From positions 1 to 59,096 of the forward strand of contig JAILDD010000122.1 in the NCBI GenBank assembly GCA_024689605.1: 59,096 nucleotides of DNA. Direction: 5' to 3'. The position numbers and the translations under genes are program-made. The stretch is from Lachnospiraceae bacterium. Its GTDB lineage: Bacteria; Bacillota_A; Clostridia; Lachnospirales; Lachnospiraceae. How positions within the stretch are numbered: the first letter of the stretch is position 1; each line of letters begins with the position of its first letter. Below the pieces are notes generated by a model that did no database searches, was not told where the DNA came from, and saw only the letters and a list, made by a program, of their open reading frames with translations. Shown here piece after piece: positions 19,748-30,290 of this stretch.

Positions 19748-19776
19748 TTGCGGTTTTGCCACGGATGTGTTATAAT
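19748..19776 (+). promoter_or_regulatory. Promoter for 19809-21529 genes
   Basis: TTGCGG and TATAAT are separated by 17 bp and lie about 30 bp before the first ATG. Confidence 0.6.
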
Positions 19777-19808
19777 TTGCATATAATTAGGAAGAGTAGC
19801 GATCAATT

Positions 19809-20243
19809 ATGAATGACGGAATAAACAATACAAACAGGGAATTTCCGGCCCGGGTGATAAAGCTTAATTTTTTTAATGTAGCAGCAGCGGCCTGCGGGCT
19901 TCTTGCACTGTTCTCGATAATGACCGGTGTATTCCCTCTGTTCTTCGGAAGCCTGTCCATTATATTTGCAGTGCTTTCCAAGGGAAGCGACCTCTATATG
20001 AGCAAGCTCGCTAGGTCATCTGTTGTTACAGCCGCATTCAGCATGATAATGGGTACGATCATCACTGCATTTGTGCTCTACAATTTTATAGCCAACCCGG
20101 ATGCAGCGAAGATCATTGATGAAGCTTTCATAGCCACCTACGGGGTGACTTACGACGAGTACTTTGAGGGAATGGAGCACTACAGCGAGACCGGTGAAAT
20201 ACCGGAATTCCTGCTGGATACAAACGGCAATCTAAAATATTAA
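19809..20243 (+). CDS. Small membrane protein, unknown
   Basis: 144 residues with two hydrophobic hairpins (about 24-58 and 72-95) and a soluble acidic tail (EYFEGMEHYSETGEIPEF). It is the first of three closely spaced rightward genes. I recognise no family. The pattern resembles DUF4190-like two-helix proteins, but the match is weak. Confidence 0.65.
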   Translation: MNDGINNTNREFPARVIKLNFFNVAAAACGLLALFSIMTGVFPLFFGSLSIIFAVLSKGSDLYMSKLARSSVVTAAFSMIMGTIITAFVLYNFIANPDAAKIIDEAFIATYGVTYDEYFEGMEHYSETGEIPEFLLDTNGNLKY

Positions 20244-20254
20244 GAGGACTATTT

Positions 20255-20788
20255 ATGATTACAGGGGCCATAGGCGCTATCGGCGGATTTGATCCGACTG
20301 CCGCCTACACAGTTACATACAGGCCTGCCACACCTGCCGAAAAGGCTACAGGTGAAGTTAAAAGCGGCGATTTTGTCCGTGAAGATGCCGATGTACAGAA
20401 GAGCAGCGACGACCCCATTGCGAAATCTGCAAAAAAGGGTGAATGTCAGACGTGCAAAAACAGGAAGTACGTTGACGGTTCAGATGAAAATGTATCCTTC
20501 AAGTCTGCTGCCAAGATCAATCCAAATGCTGTATATGCAAGGGTCCGTGGACACGAGCAGGAGCATGTTGCCAATGCGTACGACAAAGCTGAGCAGGCTG
20601 GCGGCAAAGTCCTGCATGCAAGCGTCGCCATCCACTATGCCACCTGCCCCGAATGCGGCCGCAGGTATGTTTCCGGCGGAACCACTTCCACTATGATCAA
20701 GTACCCAAAAGACAACGCTTACGGATCCAACAAAAAGGCTTTCGAGGCAGAGGCCACTAAAGGAAATAATATTGACTTCGCTGTTTAA
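20255..20788 (+). CDS. Small zinc-metalloprotease-like protein (HEQEH)
   Basis: 177 residues. GHEQEHVANAYDKAEQAGG contains an HExxH motif (H100, E101, H104). Two CxxC pairs, C64/C67 and C131/C134, could bind a structural zinc. No signal peptide is evident, although the N-terminus MITGAIGAIGGF is mildly hydrophobic. The layout resembles SprA-related putative metalloproteases. The substrate is unknown. It lies 12 bases after the membrane-protein gene and before a DUF975 gene. Confidence 0.65.
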   Translation: MITGAIGAIGGFDPTAAYTVTYRPATPAEKATGEVKSGDFVREDADVQKSSDDPIAKSAKKGECQTCKNRKYVDGSDENVSFKSAAKINPNAVYARVRGHEQEHVANAYDKAEQAGGKVLHASVAIHYATCPECGRRYVSGGTTSTMIKYPKDNAYGSNKKAFEAEATKGNNIDFAV

Positions 20789-20815
20789 GCAGAAGCCATT
20801 ACTTATAGACTTACT

Positions 20816-21529
20816 ATGGGACAGATAAAAAAGAATTCAGAAATCAAAGCCAGCGCAAGGGAATACCTGCTGGGCAATTATGTAAGAGTCATATCAGTGC
20901 AGTTTCTTTTCCTCTTTTTTTCATGGGGAATATCCACCGTATGGAGCGCAATCCCGGGCACGGGAACAGGAATGATAATACTTACCGGAGCACTTACTTT
21001 CTTTTCCTATGTGCTCATACAGGTTCTGCTTTTCGGACTCAGCCGGATGTACTTAAAGCTCTGCTGCCGGATGAACTACGGAATGGCGGATCTTTTCGGC
21101 GGGCTGAGAGACAACCGGGTGGTACTGAGCGCACTGCTCTTAGCCGCACTCCAGTTTGTATTCACTTTTCCTGCAGACGTGCTGGCACTGTTATCCTTAA
21201 GAAGCAACGATACCACTCTGGCAACCATCTCGCTGGTGGTACGTCTGGCCGGAATGCTGATATACTACATCATATGGCTGCCCTTTTCGCAGCTTTATTA
21301 TGTGCTTCTTGACCTTCCCGACAAAGGTGTAGGCGACTGCATCAGGATGTCATTCTGGCTCATGAAAGGCCAGAAGCTTAAATTAGTAGGCATTCAGCTG
21401 AGCTTCATTCCGCTGATCCTTCTCAGCATACTCACTTTAGGTCTTGGCATGATCTGGGTAACCCCGTATATGAATGCCTCCTATGCATGTTTCCATCTGA
21501 ATCTCACAGACGCGAAATCCGCAGGATAA
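20816..21529 (+). CDS. DUF975-family membrane protein
   Basis: 237 residues with the DUF975 opening IKASAREYLLGNYVRVI, about six hydrophobic segments and the terminal WVTPYMNASYACFHLNL. It is an integral membrane protein of unknown function, common in Clostridia and last in its operon. Confidence 0.8.
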   Translation: MGQIKKNSEIKASAREYLLGNYVRVISVQFLFLFFSWGISTVWSAIPGTGTGMIILTGALTFFSYVLIQVLLFGLSRMYLKLCCRMNYGMADLFGGLRDNRVVLSALLLAALQFVFTFPADVLALLSLRSNDTTLATISLVVRLAGMLIYYIIWLPFSQLYYVLLDLPDKGVGDCIRMSFWLMKGQKLKLVGIQLSFIPLILLSILTLGLGMIWVTPYMNASYACFHLNLTDAKSAG

Positions 21530-21587
21530 GTTTCTCCCGGAAAATTTTAACAATCGAGCCGGGAATAAAATCCCTATGTTACAATGT

Positions 21588-21618
21588 AAAAAGACCCGCT
21601 TTTAAAAGCAGGTCTTTT
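21588..21618. terminator. Bidirectional terminator between DUF975 gene and prfB
   Basis: AAAAGACC..GCT pairs with AGC..GGTCTTTT between two convergent genes. T runs occur on both strands. Confidence 0.8.
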
Positions 21619-21662
21619 ATTATTGTTTATCCGGCATTGAACGGAATCCCCGAATCGATCTA

Positions 21663-22802
21663 TCACATGTCCTCCCCTGAATCATCGCTTCTTAAGGTTC
21701 CCTGGCTGGCATTCTTAAGGTATGCATTAATGAATCTGTCTATATCGCCGTCAAGCACTGCATCCGGATTCCCGGTTTCCTCGCCGGTCCTGTGATCCTT
21801 TACCATCTGATACGGCTGAAGCACGTAGGAACGGATCTGGCTGCCCCATCCTATTGCCTTCAGGTCACCCTGTATGCCCTTAAGCTTGGCTTCATCCTCC
21901 ATCTGCTTGCGCTGGAGAAGCTTGCCTCTAAGGATCTCCATAGCCTTATCCTTGTTCTGGAACTGTGAGCGCTCATTCTGGCAGGTTACTACTATGCCCG
22001 TAGGGAAATGAGTGATACGTATAGCGGATGAGGTCTTGTTGATATGCTGTCCGCCGGCTCCGCTGCTTCGGTACGTATCTATCCTGATATCATCATTCTT
22101 TATCTCTATCTCGGAATCATCCTTAAGCTCCGGAAGTACATCCAGAGACACGAAGGATGTCTGCCTCTTTCCCTGAGCATTGAAAGGTGAGATACGCACG
22201 AGGCGGTGAACCCCCTGCTCGCTCTTAAGATATCCGTAAGCATTCTCGCCGCTTATCTGGAAATCCGCAGACTTGACGCCTGCTTCATCGCCTTCAACCA
22301 TTGTGAGCTCTTCAAATGTAAATCCTTTTCTCTCAGCCCAGCGCATGTACATACGGTAAAGCATACCGCACCAGTCGCAGCTCTCTGTGCCGCCGGCGCC
22401 CGCATTAAGGCTTAAGATTGCATTATTAGAATCGTAAGGTCCGGTAAGAAGGGTCTTGAGCCTCATGGTCTCCAGCCGCTCTATCAGCGAATCCAGCTCG
22501 CTCCTTACCTCATCTATCATTGAAGCATCATTTTCCTCATTGCCCATGGCTATAAGAACTTCTATGTCCTCATATGCCTGCTCCATGGCCTCGCATTCCT
22601 CCACGGTATCCTTGAGATTCTTGGCTTCCTTTGAGAGCTTGTTGGCACGATCCGGATTATTCCAGAAATCAGGTGATGCCATATCCATATCCAGCTCTTC
22701 AATACGCTTTTTCTTAGAAGGAATATCAAGAGAATCCCTTACTTCTGCAAGGGGTTCCTTGTACTGCTGTAATTCTATTTTCATCTGGTCAAGTTCAACC
22801 AT
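21663..22802 (-). CDS. prfB: Peptide chain release factor 2
   Basis: A 379-residue RF2 for UAA and UGA stops. It has the SPF anticodon-like tripeptide (VRISPFNAQGKRQTS) and the catalytic GGQ loop (SSGAGGQHINKTSSA). AAGGAG precedes the ATG. The gene is one continuous frame from MVELDQ through DSLDIPSKKKR, so the usual in-frame UGA with programmed +1 frameshift near codon 25 is absent. Confidence 0.96.
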   Translation of the reverse strand: MVELDQMKIELQQYKEPLAEVRDSLDIPSKKKRIEELDMDMASPDFWNNPDRANKLSKEAKNLKDTVEECEAMEQAYEDIEVLIAMGNEENDASMIDEVRSELDSLIERLETMRLKTLLTGPYDSNNAILSLNAGAGGTESCDWCGMLYRMYMRWAERKGFTFEELTMVEGDEAGVKSADFQISGENAYGYLKSEQGVHRLVRISPFNAQGKRQTSFVSLDVLPELKDDSEIEIKNDDIRIDTYRSSGAGGQHINKTSSAIRITHFPTGIVVTCQNERSQFQNKDKAMEILRGKLLQRKQMEDEAKLKGIQGDLKAIGWGSQIRSYVLQPYQMVKDHRTGEETGNPDAVLDGDIDRFINAYLKNASQGTLRSDDSGEDM

Positions 22803-22864
22803 AATATGCTCCTTATTATCCTAAATCTCCAAAACGACAGCTCCTTTATTCTACGAATTCAAAG

Positions 22865-25456
22865 CTACTGTTTTTTAAGATACTCAGGATGGCACTCCTT
22901 AACCTTCCTGCCGCTTCCACAGGGACAGGGTGCATTGGGATATATCTTAACTGCAGCACGCTTCACAGGAGTCTTTGTGGTGCTCTCATCCTTGTTGGTT
23001 CCTGTCACCTTAGCCACCTGCTCACGCTCTACCTTCTTCTCAAGCCTTATCCTGAAGAGGATGCGGACAGTTTCTTCCTTTATGGCCTGCTCCATGGCAT
23101 TGAACATTTCAAAAGCACTCTTCTTGTATTCAGCGAGAGGATCCTGCTGACCCATGCCGGACAGACCGGACGCCTTCTCCAGCTGATCCATATCGTCAAT
23201 GTGGTTCATCCACTTCTTATCGATGGATTTAAGCAGGATTACACGCTCAGCCTCACGGATCATTTCAGGCTCAGGGAACTCAGCTTCCTTAGCCTCATAA
23301 AGCTTCACCGCCTCTTCCTTAAGCTGCTGGACCACGCTGTTCTTTTTCTTTTCAATACGGTCAGCAGTGATGGGCTGAAGCGGAACCAGCGGAAGCAGAA
23401 GTTCATTCAGCTCCTTAAGATCCCAGTTCTCCGCATTGTTCTCCTCGCCGATAACTGTCTCCACTGCTTCCTCAACGATATCCTGTATCATCTTGTAGAT
23501 AACATCACGCATGCTTTCTCCGTTAAGCACCCGCCTGCGCTCTGCATAGATTATCTCACGCTGCTCATTCATTACCTGGTCGTACTGGAGTACCGTTTTT
23601 CTGCGTCCGAAGTTGTTGTTCTCGATCCTGGTCTGTGCCTTCTCGATTGCTCCGGAAAGCATCTTATGCTCTATACGCTGATTCTCAGGAACGCCTAATG
23701 AGTTGAATACATTTATAAGTCTCTCTGAACCGAAGAGTCTCATCAGGTCATCTTCAAGTGAGATATAGAAAACAGATCGTCCTGGATCGCCCTGACGTCC
23801 GGAACGACCTCTCAGCTGGTTATCAATACGTCTGGACTCATGTCGCTCTGTTCCGAGGATAAGCAGACCGCCGGCTTCTCTCGCCTCGTCATCCAGCTTG
23901 ATATCCGTACCACGGCCTGCCATATTGGTTGCGATAGTAACATATCCGTGGATACCTGCATCAGCGACTATCTCAGCTTCCTGCTCATGGAACTTCGCAT
24001 TCAGCACGTTATGCTTTATGCCTTCCTTAGTGAGCAGTCTGCTCAGTTCTTCCGATGCATCAATATTTACAGTACCTACAAGTATGGGCTGTCCTGTTGC
24101 ATGGACTTCCTTTACACGTTCAACGATCTCATGAAGTTTTTCCTTCCTGGTGCAGTATACGCAGTCCTCTTCATCCACACGGGCAACAGGCTTGTTTGTA
24201 GGAATAGCGATAACATCCATTCCGTATATATCACGGAATTCCTGTTCCTCTGTCATAGCAGTACCGGTCATGCCGGCCTTCTTCTCAAACTTGTTGAAGA
24301 AGTTCTGGAAAGTAATGGTAGCAAGAGTCATGGACTCACGCTTTACCTTAACATGCTCCTTTGCCTCTATTGCCTGGTGCAGACCGTCCGAGAAACGGCG
24401 TCCCGGCATCAGTCGTCCGGTAAAGGCATCAACGATAACAACCTGGTCATCCTTTACGATATAATCCTGATCCTTGAACATCAGGTAGTTTGCACGCAGG
24501 GCCAGTATAATACCATGCTGGATCTCACTGTTTTCTGAGTCCGCAAGGTTTTCGATATGGAAGAATTTCTCTACCCTTGCAACACCGCGCTCGGTAAGAT
24601 TCACCAGCTTGTCCTTCTCATTAAGGATAAAGTCGCCGGTCTCCTCAGGCTGGCTGTCAGTATGCATCATGGAATCCATTACGGCATCCAGCTTGTATAT
24701 CATTTCCTCATCATCACCGCGCTTCATCTGCTTTGCAAGCACGTCGCAGACTTCGTAAAGCTTGGTAGCCTTTCCGCTCTGACCGGATATGATAAGAGGC
24801 GTACGTGCTTCATCGATAAGGATGGAATCCACCTCATCGATTATGGCATAATGAAGGCCTCTCTGTACCAGCTGTTCCTTATATATGACCATATTGTCAC
24901 GGAGGTAGTCAAAACCGAGCTCATTGTTGGTGATATATGTGATATCACATTCATACATTGCACGGCGTTCCTCACTCTTCATATCGTGGGTCACGTAGCC
25001 AACTGTAAGGCCTAAGAACTTGTGTATTTCGCCCATCCACTCAGCGTCACGCTTTGCCAGGTATTCGTTTACCGTTACAACACAGACGCCCTTGCCTTCA
25101 AGCGCATTCAGATAGGACGGAAGAGTTGCCACAAGGGTCTTACCTTCACCGGTACGCATCTCCGCGATCCTGCCCTGGTGAAGGACGATACCGCCGATAA
25201 GCTGCACACGGTAGTGTTCCATTTCCCTTACTCTTCTTCCGGCCTCCCTTACTACGGCATAGGCCTCGGGAAGCAGGTCATCAAGGGTTGCCCCCTCCGA
25301 GAGACGCTTTTTAAATTCATCAGTCTTAGCACGAAGTTCCTCATCACTTAAGGCCATCATGCTGTCCCTGTAGCTTTCGATCTTATCTACTATCGGATAT
25401 ATCCTTTTCAGCTCATGTTCACTATGAGTACCGAAAACTTTTTCAAGAATGTTCAT
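22865..25456 (-). CDS. secA: Preprotein translocase ATPase SecA
   Basis: An 863-residue motor of Sec export. Walker A is [14 protein letters not shown], the DEAD-like box is [21 protein letters not shown], and helicase motif VI is [13 protein letters not shown]. The C-terminal SEC-C zinc motif [13 protein letters not shown] is complete. There is a single copy here, with no secA2 neighbour. It is preceded by the buk terminator and so has its own transcription start. Confidence 0.97.
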   Translation of the reverse strand: MNILEKVFGTHSEHELKRIYPIVDKIESYRDSMMALSDEELRAKTDEFKKRLSEGATLDDLLPEAYAVVREAGRRVREMEHYRVQLIGGIVLHQGRIAEMRTGEGKTLVATLPSYLNALEGKGVCVVTVNEYLAKRDAEWMGEIHKFLGLTVGYVTHDMKSEERRAMYECDITYITNNELGFDYLRDNMVIYKEQLVQRGLHYAIIDEVDSILIDEARTPLIISGQSGKATKLYEVCDVLAKQMKRGDDEEMIYKLDAVMDSMMHTDSQPEETGDFILNEKDKLVNLTERGVARVEKFFHIENLADSENSEIQHGIILALRANYLMFKDQDYIVKDDQVVIVDAFTGRLMPGRRFSDGLHQAIEAKEHVKVKRESMTLATITFQNFFNKFEKKAGMTGTAMTEEQEFRDIYGMDVIAIPTNKPVARVDEEDCVYCTRKEKLHEIVERVKEVHATGQPILVGTVNIDASEELSRLLTKEGIKHNVLNAKFHEQEAEIVADAGIHGYVTIATNMAGRGTDIKLDDEAREAGGLLILGTERHESRRIDNQLRGRSGRQGDPGRSVFYISLEDDLMRLFGSERLINVFNSLGVPENQRIEHKMLSGAIEKAQTRIENNNFGRRKTVLQYDQVMNEQREIIYAERRRVLNGESMRDVIYKMIQDIVEEAVETVIGEENNAENWDLKELNELLLPLVPLQPITADRIEKKKNSVVQQLKEEAVKLYEAKEAEFPEPEMIREAERVILLKSIDKKWMNHIDDMDQLEKASGLSGMGQQDPLAEYKKSAFEMFNAMEQAIKEETVRILFRIRLEKKVEREQVAKVTGTNKDESTTKTPVKRAAVKIYPNAPCPCGSGRKVKECHPEYLKKQ

Positions 25457-25556
25457 ATCTCTTTCCTTTCGAATAAAGCATTAATAATGCACTAAACGCT
25501 TTATTATAGCAAAATCTGAGAGGTTCTGCAATGTTCCATAGGTATTCAACAAAGCA

Positions 25557-25588
25557 ATAGGGAAGATGCTTTTCCGCATCTTCCCTAT
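25557..25588 (-). terminator. Terminator after buk
   Basis: ATAGGGAAGATGC pairs with GCATCTTCCCTAT around a 6-base loop. The tail is only moderately T-rich. Confidence 0.7.
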
Positions 25589-25620
25589 CCTTACGGTCAT
25601 GATCGACCACTTAATTTTTC

Positions 25621-26685
25621 TCAGTACTTCATTGCTTCCTCTTCGCCGTTCATCACGCGGAGTGCACCCTGGGCAAGAGCCAAAAGCTCATCCTCTCCGG
25701 GATATACGGTAACGGGAGCGATCCATTCTACACGCTCCTTTATCTTGGATACGGCAAGCTTTGAGTATGCAATACCGCCGGTAAGGATGATCTGGTCAAC
25801 CTTGCCTTCAAGAACGGTTGCCTGTGAACCCACATTCTTGCATACCTGGTATACAAAAGCATCATAAAGCTCAATAGCTTCCTTATCGCCTTCAGCACAC
25901 TTGCCCTCTACTATACGGGCATCGTTTGTTCCCATGTATGCATTGAAACCGCCGCCGCCAACGAGCTTCTTATAAATCTCCTGCTCAGTGTACTTTCCTG
26001 AGAAGCAGAGCTTTACAAGATCTCCGGGAGGTACTGCGCCGGCTCTCTCGGGTGAGAATGCGCCGTCACCGTCAAGTGCATTGAAGATATCCACAACTCT
26101 TCCGTTTAAGTGGGCACCTACCGATACGCCGCCGCCCATATGTACAACGATAAGTCTCAGCTCATCATACTTCCTGCCGTTTTCCTTTGCATATCTCTTG
26201 GCAACAGCCTTCTGGTTGAGCGCATGGAACACAGATCTGCGGGGAAGCTCAGGAAGACCCGAGTACCTTGCAAGAGGCTGCATCTCATCAACAACCACAG
26301 GATCAACTATAAAGGAAGGCTTGCCTACTTCATCACCGATCTCCCTTGCAAGTATTCCGCCCAAGTTTGATGCATGCTGGCCGGTCTTTCCGATCTTGAG
26401 ATCCTCAAGCAGGTCATCAGTCACGGGATATGTGCCGCCGGTTATAGGCTTAAGCATTCCGCCTCTTCCGACGAAAGCATCAAAATCAGCAGGCTTAAGA
26501 TCCTTTGAAGCAAGGAAATCAAGGATAATGTTCTTCCTGAAATCCTTCTGCTCGAAAATAGATCCATACTGTGTGATCTCTTCTGTGCTATGTCTTAAAG
26601 TCTCTTCGAATAAGAGCTTTTCATCCTCAAATACACCGATCTTGGTGGATGTGGAACCGGGATTGATTACAAGTAACTTTGCCAT
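25621..26685 (-). CDS. buk: Butyrate kinase
   Basis: A 354-residue ASKHA kinase that converts butyryl phosphate and ADP to butyrate and ATP. The acetokinase-family signatures [15 protein letters not shown] and [21 protein letters not shown] are present, and the length fits Buk rather than AckA (about 400). It follows ptb by 14 bases. The pair gives the kinase route to butyrate. Confidence 0.96.
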   Translation of the reverse strand: MAKLLVINPGSTSTKIGVFEDEKLLFEETLRHSTEEITQYGSIFEQKDFRKNIILDFLASKDLKPADFDAFVGRGGMLKPITGGTYPVTDDLLEDLKIGKTGQHASNLGGILAREIGDEVGKPSFIVDPVVVDEMQPLARYSGLPELPRRSVFHALNQKAVAKRYAKENGRKYDELRLIVVHMGGGVSVGAHLNGRVVDIFNALDGDGAFSPERAGAVPPGDLVKLCFSGKYTEQEIYKKLVGGGGFNAYMGTNDARIVEGKCAEGDKEAIELYDAFVYQVCKNVGSQATVLEGKVDQIILTGGIAYSKLAVSKIKERVEWIAPVTVYPGEDELLALAQGALRVMNGEEEAMKY

Positions 26686-26699
26686 CGTTAGCCTCCTTT

Positions 26700-27614
26700 T
26701 TATTTATTAAGCTGCTCTGCAACAACAGCGGCAAGGGCAATGGAATTAACCTTTACCTCAACGCTGTCGGAACGGGATGTAAGGATAACCGGAGCCTTTG
26801 TACCGGTTAAGATATTTCCGTTCTTGCAGGGTACCATATGTACTATGCTCTTGTATACCAGGTTTCCGGCATGGATATCCGGGAAAACCAGTATATCTGC
26901 ATCTCCGGCAACTCTTCTGTCAAGTGCGCCCTTTTCCTCTGCAGCTTCTTTGTAAAGAGCTATATCCATGGAAAGAGGTCCGTCAACTATGCAGCCTTTG
27001 ATCTCACCGTTTATGTTCATCTCGGTAAGCTTTGCGGAATCCACACATACGGGCATCTTCTCATTTACTGTCTCGAGGGCTGCAAGGCAGGCAACCTTGG
27101 GCATCTCAACACCGCAGGCATTTGCAACTTCTACGGTATAGTCAATCATGCACTTTTTCTCTTCCACTGTGGGATAAGGCATAAATGCAACGTCCGTAAG
27201 GAACAGGAGCCTGTCAAAGCCAGGGATTTCAAAAACACAGACATGTGAAAGGGGCTTGCCTGTACGTAAGCCAACTTCTTTGTTGAGCACGCTCTTAAGG
27301 AATGTTCCCGTAGGAAGCAGGCCCTTCATATACATATCTGCCTCACCGTCATGTACAAGCTTAACTGCCTTAAGTGATGCCTCTGTAATATCCTTTTCAT
27401 CTATTATGCGGTACTCTGACATATCCATGCCAAGCTCAGCACCGATCTTCTTTATCTCTTCCTCATCACCCACAAGTATCGCATCGGCGATCTTTCTTTC
27501 CTTGGCTACCTTTACTGCCTCCAGAACAGCCTTGTCCTGTGCTACTGCAACAGCAAGCTTCTTTGTGGCGCATGCATTTACCCTTGAAAGTAAATCTTCA
27601 AAACTCTTGCTCAT
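26700..27614 (-). CDS. ptb: Phosphate butyryltransferase
   Basis: A 304-residue phosphotransacylase converting butyryl-CoA and phosphate to butyryl phosphate. The family block [21 protein letters not shown] and the C-terminal [14 protein letters not shown] are clear. The ATG at 27614 (MSKSFEDLL) is chosen because AAGGAG lies 6 bases upstream; an in-frame start 24 bases earlier is less supported. Forms an operon with buk. Confidence 0.95.
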   Translation of the reverse strand: MSKSFEDLLSRVNACATKKLAVAVAQDKAVLEAVKVAKERKIADAILVGDEEEIKKIGAELGMDMSEYRIIDEKDITEASLKAVKLVHDGEADMYMKGLLPTGTFLKSVLNKEVGLRTGKPLSHVCVFEIPGFDRLLFLTDVAFMPYPTVEEKKCMIDYTVEVANACGVEMPKVACLAALETVNEKMPVCVDSAKLTEMNINGEIKGCIVDGPLSMDIALYKEAAEEKGALDRRVAGDADILVFPDIHAGNLVYKSIVHMVPCKNGNILTGTKAPVILTSRSDSVEVKVNSIALAAVVAEQLNK

Positions 27615-27685
27615 AATACTCCTTTCGTGCTGCGGCATAATACCGTCTTCCTTTACTTATTTTTTAACAGCATCTCTGCTGCAAT

Positions 27686-28954
27686 TTACTTCATCATATC
27701 CTTCAGAACTTCTATTGCCTTTTCACGCTGGTTGTCAGTCTCGTTTTTTTCATATTCATCCCAGTCGAATTCCACCTCGACATCCGGAGCTATGCCTACT
27801 CCGTGTATGTCATTTCCGTTAGGGGTATAGTAGTGGCTCACAGTAATCTTCAGTGCTGATTCATCCTCCAGCTCGAATATCTGCTGCACTATGCCTTTCC
27901 CGAAAGTAGTAGTACCAACCAGCGTGCCCTTATTGTAATCCTTAATGGCACCGGCAAGTATCTCGGAAGCGCTGGCACTGTTTCCGTTTACCAGCACAAC
28001 CATGGGAATCTGAAGCTCATTGTTACCGCTTGAAGTGAAATCCTGTCTGTTTCCATATCTGTCCAGAGTATATACGACAGTTCCCTTGGGAAGCATCATG
28101 CCCGCAATGGACACTGCCGCAGGAAGGGATCCTCCGGGATTGCTCCTTAGATCAAGTATGATTCCCTTGGCCCCCTTGCCCTTTACTTCCGCAAGAGCCT
28201 CTGCAAACTGGTCAACAGTCACCGCCTCAAATCTTGCAATAGCGATATATCCGATATCATCTTCCAGCATTTCCCATTCCACGGTAGGGTTCTCCACCCT
28301 GTGCCGCTCGACATCAAATTCAAGCAGATCCCTTGCACCTTCTTCGCCTCTTGCTATAGTCAGATGCACACTGGTCCCCTCATCGCCGCGGATCCTTGCG
28401 ACTACGGATTCAAGGTCCTGTTCATATATATCCTCGCCTTCAACTTCCATGATGTAGTCGTTTTCTTTTATCCCGGCTGCCTCAGCACCGGATCCGGGAA
28501 TTACACCAGTTATTCTCGGATACATATACTTTTCATCAAGAGTAAGATATGCGCCTATGCCGTAATACACACCGGTGGTATCTTCCTGCATTTTTACCCA
28601 TTCTTCAGGCGTATAGTATGTGGCATAAGGATCATCAAGGGCTTCTACCATTCCCCTGTAAAGGCCCTCGCTCAAGGTGTCATTGCTGACACTGTCAATA
28701 AAGGACTTGTCAATATATCCTTCTATCTCGTTTAACTTATCAAGTGTCTCCCGGGATTCGGTGACGAAACCGTCATCAGAAACCGAGCCTGTCGCAGAAG
28801 GTTCAGGCGACCCGCCGGCCTTTCTTATGAATACGCTTATGCTTAAAGCCACGCATGCTATGAACAGAAAAATAACACTGGCTGTTAAAAAGCCAGTCCA
28901 GAATCCACCGTTTTTTTCTTTTTGCTGAAGCTCTGCTTCGTTATTATTATCCAT
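27686..28954 (-). CDS. S41-family C-terminal processing protease
   Basis: 422 residues. An N-terminal membrane anchor (about 17-43) precedes a PDZ domain (about 115-200, with GIGAYL and IVARIRGDEGTSV) and the S41 catalytic domain. The nucleophile is in NGNSASASEILAGAI, and the general-base Lys in TTFGKGIVQQ. It degrades or processes proteins outside the membrane. It lies next to M23-ftsX-ftsE, where CtpA proteases often regulate wall hydrolases. Confidence 0.93.
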   Translation of the reverse strand: MDNNNEAELQQKEKNGGFWTGFLTASVIFLFIACVALSISVFIRKAGGSPEPSATGSVSDDGFVTESRETLDKLNEIEGYIDKSFIDSVSNDTLSEGLYRGMVEALDDPYATYYTPEEWVKMQEDTTGVYYGIGAYLTLDEKYMYPRITGVIPGSGAEAAGIKENDYIMEVEGEDIYEQDLESVVARIRGDEGTSVHLTIARGEEGARDLLEFDVERHRVENPTVEWEMLEDDIGYIAIARFEAVTVDQFAEALAEVKGKGAKGIILDLRSNPGGSLPAAVSIAGMMLPKGTVVYTLDRYGNRQDFTSSGNNELQIPMVVLVNGNSASASEILAGAIKDYNKGTLVGTTTFGKGIVQQIFELEDESALKITVSHYYTPNGNDIHGVGIAPDVEVEFDWDEYEKNETDNQREKAIEVLKDMMK

Positions 28955-29050
28955 TGTATTTTTCCTGCCTATAGTGAAATCAGATTTATCAAAACATACA
29001 GCCGTTCATAGCGGCAGAAACTATTATACATCTTTATGCACAGATTTGCA

Positions 29051-30289
29051 TCATAGATAATTCCAGGGACTTACATATTCACCGTTAAGCCGAACACCGA
29101 AATGCAGGTGATTTCCCGTAGACCTTCCGGTGGTACCAACAGCCGCAATCTTCTGTCCCCTTGTAACTTCCGCACCTTTTGAAACATACAATGCAGATGC
29201 ATGCATATAGATAGTCATCAGGCCGTCCCCATGATCTATCATTATGTAATTGCCCATGCTGGAGGAGTATCCTGCCGCCACAACCTTTCCGTCGCAGGCC
29301 GCTAGTATAGGGGAGCCCCCCGGTGCTGCCATATCCAGCCCGTTATGGAACTTATTTACGCCAAGGGTCGGATGTACTCTCCAGCCAAACTCCGATGAGA
29401 TCCTTGTATAGGAAGGTGCAGGCCAGGTAAATGCACCGCCTGTATAATAAGTCTTTTTATTAGCTTCTTCCATGGCCTGCTTTTCTGCTGCCACCTGAGC
29501 TTCAAGGGCCTTTATAATGGAATTCTGTTCAGCAATCTCAGCATCATATTCGGCTATTGCTGCTTCATTGGTAGCAATATCGGAATTGAAAGCTGTGATC
29601 TGCTGCTCCTTTTCATCTATCAGTACGTTCAGGTCGTCCTGCTTTGCTTCAGCCGCCTGCTTTGTTTCCTCAAGGACTTCCTTTTCTTCCTCAAGAACTT
29701 CCTTGCTGAGCTCCACATTTTTTATAACCAGCCTGTATTCATCCAGCATCCTTCTGTCATATACTGAAAGATCCTCGATATACTCTGCCTTATTCAGCAT
29801 ATCACCGAAGGAATCAGCACTCACAAGCATTTCTATCACAAAGCTGTCCCCACGCTCATACATGAACTGTATGCGCTTTTTCATGGCTTCGTACTGATCA
29901 TCAGCAACCTGCTCTGCTTCAGCCAGCTCTTTTTCCGCTTCAGCTATCTCCAGCTCCTTCGTCTCACACTGTGAATTCAGGTCATCAATGCTGTTCTGAA
30001 GCTCCGTCACCTCAGCATCCAGCTGGGTAACATACGCAGACATTTCATTCTTCTGGCTGCGAAGGTTATTTACCACCTTCTGAATATCAGACCTGCCTGC
30101 CGCAAGTTCTGCCTTCTGGCTTTCCAGATTGTTTATCTTGCTTTCCTTATCATTTATGCTCTGCTGAAGTTCGCTGACTGTACGGTCGTCGCTGTCATCC
30201 TTGTCCGCAAGAGAAGAAATGCCGGAGCAAAAGACCATTCCGCCTACCAGAAATGAATATGCGATTATCCAGAAAAGTTTCTTTTTCAA
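29051..30289 (-). CDS. Coiled-coil M23 peptidoglycan hydrolase (EnvC/PcsB-like partner of FtsEX)
   Basis: 412 residues. A signal peptide (about 1-28) precedes about 240 residues of coiled coil (SINDKESKINNLESQKAELA onward) and an M23 endopeptidase domain. Zinc ligands are in HNGLDMAAPGG and HLHFGVR, with MHASAL carrying another active-site His. The layout matches hydrolases activated by FtsEX through their coiled coil. The start is TTG, two bases after the ftsX stop, with GAGGG upstream. Confidence 0.92.
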   Translation of the reverse strand: MKKKLFWIIAYSFLVGGMVFCSGISSLADKDDSDDRTVSELQQSINDKESKINNLESQKAELAAGRSDIQKVVNNLRSQKNEMSAYVTQLDAEVTELQNSIDDLNSQCETKELEIAEAEKELAEAEQVADDQYEAMKKRIQFMYERGDSFVIEMLVSADSFGDMLNKAEYIEDLSVYDRRMLDEYRLVIKNVELSKEVLEEEKEVLEETKQAAEAKQDDLNVLIDEKEQQITAFNSDIATNEAAIAEYDAEIAEQNSIIKALEAQVAAEKQAMEEANKKTYYTGGAFTWPAPSYTRISSEFGWRVHPTLGVNKFHNGLDMAAPGGSPILAACDGKVVAAGYSSSMGNYIMIDHGDGLMTIYMHASALYVSKGAEVTRGQKIAAVGTTGRSTGNHLHFGVRLNGEYVSPWNYL

Positions 30290-30290
30290 A

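Noticed and set aside
23840..24538. Long rightward open frame opposite secA
   Set aside because: It lies wholly antisense to secA, has no ribosome site and no family pattern, and arises from the codon bias of the real gene.
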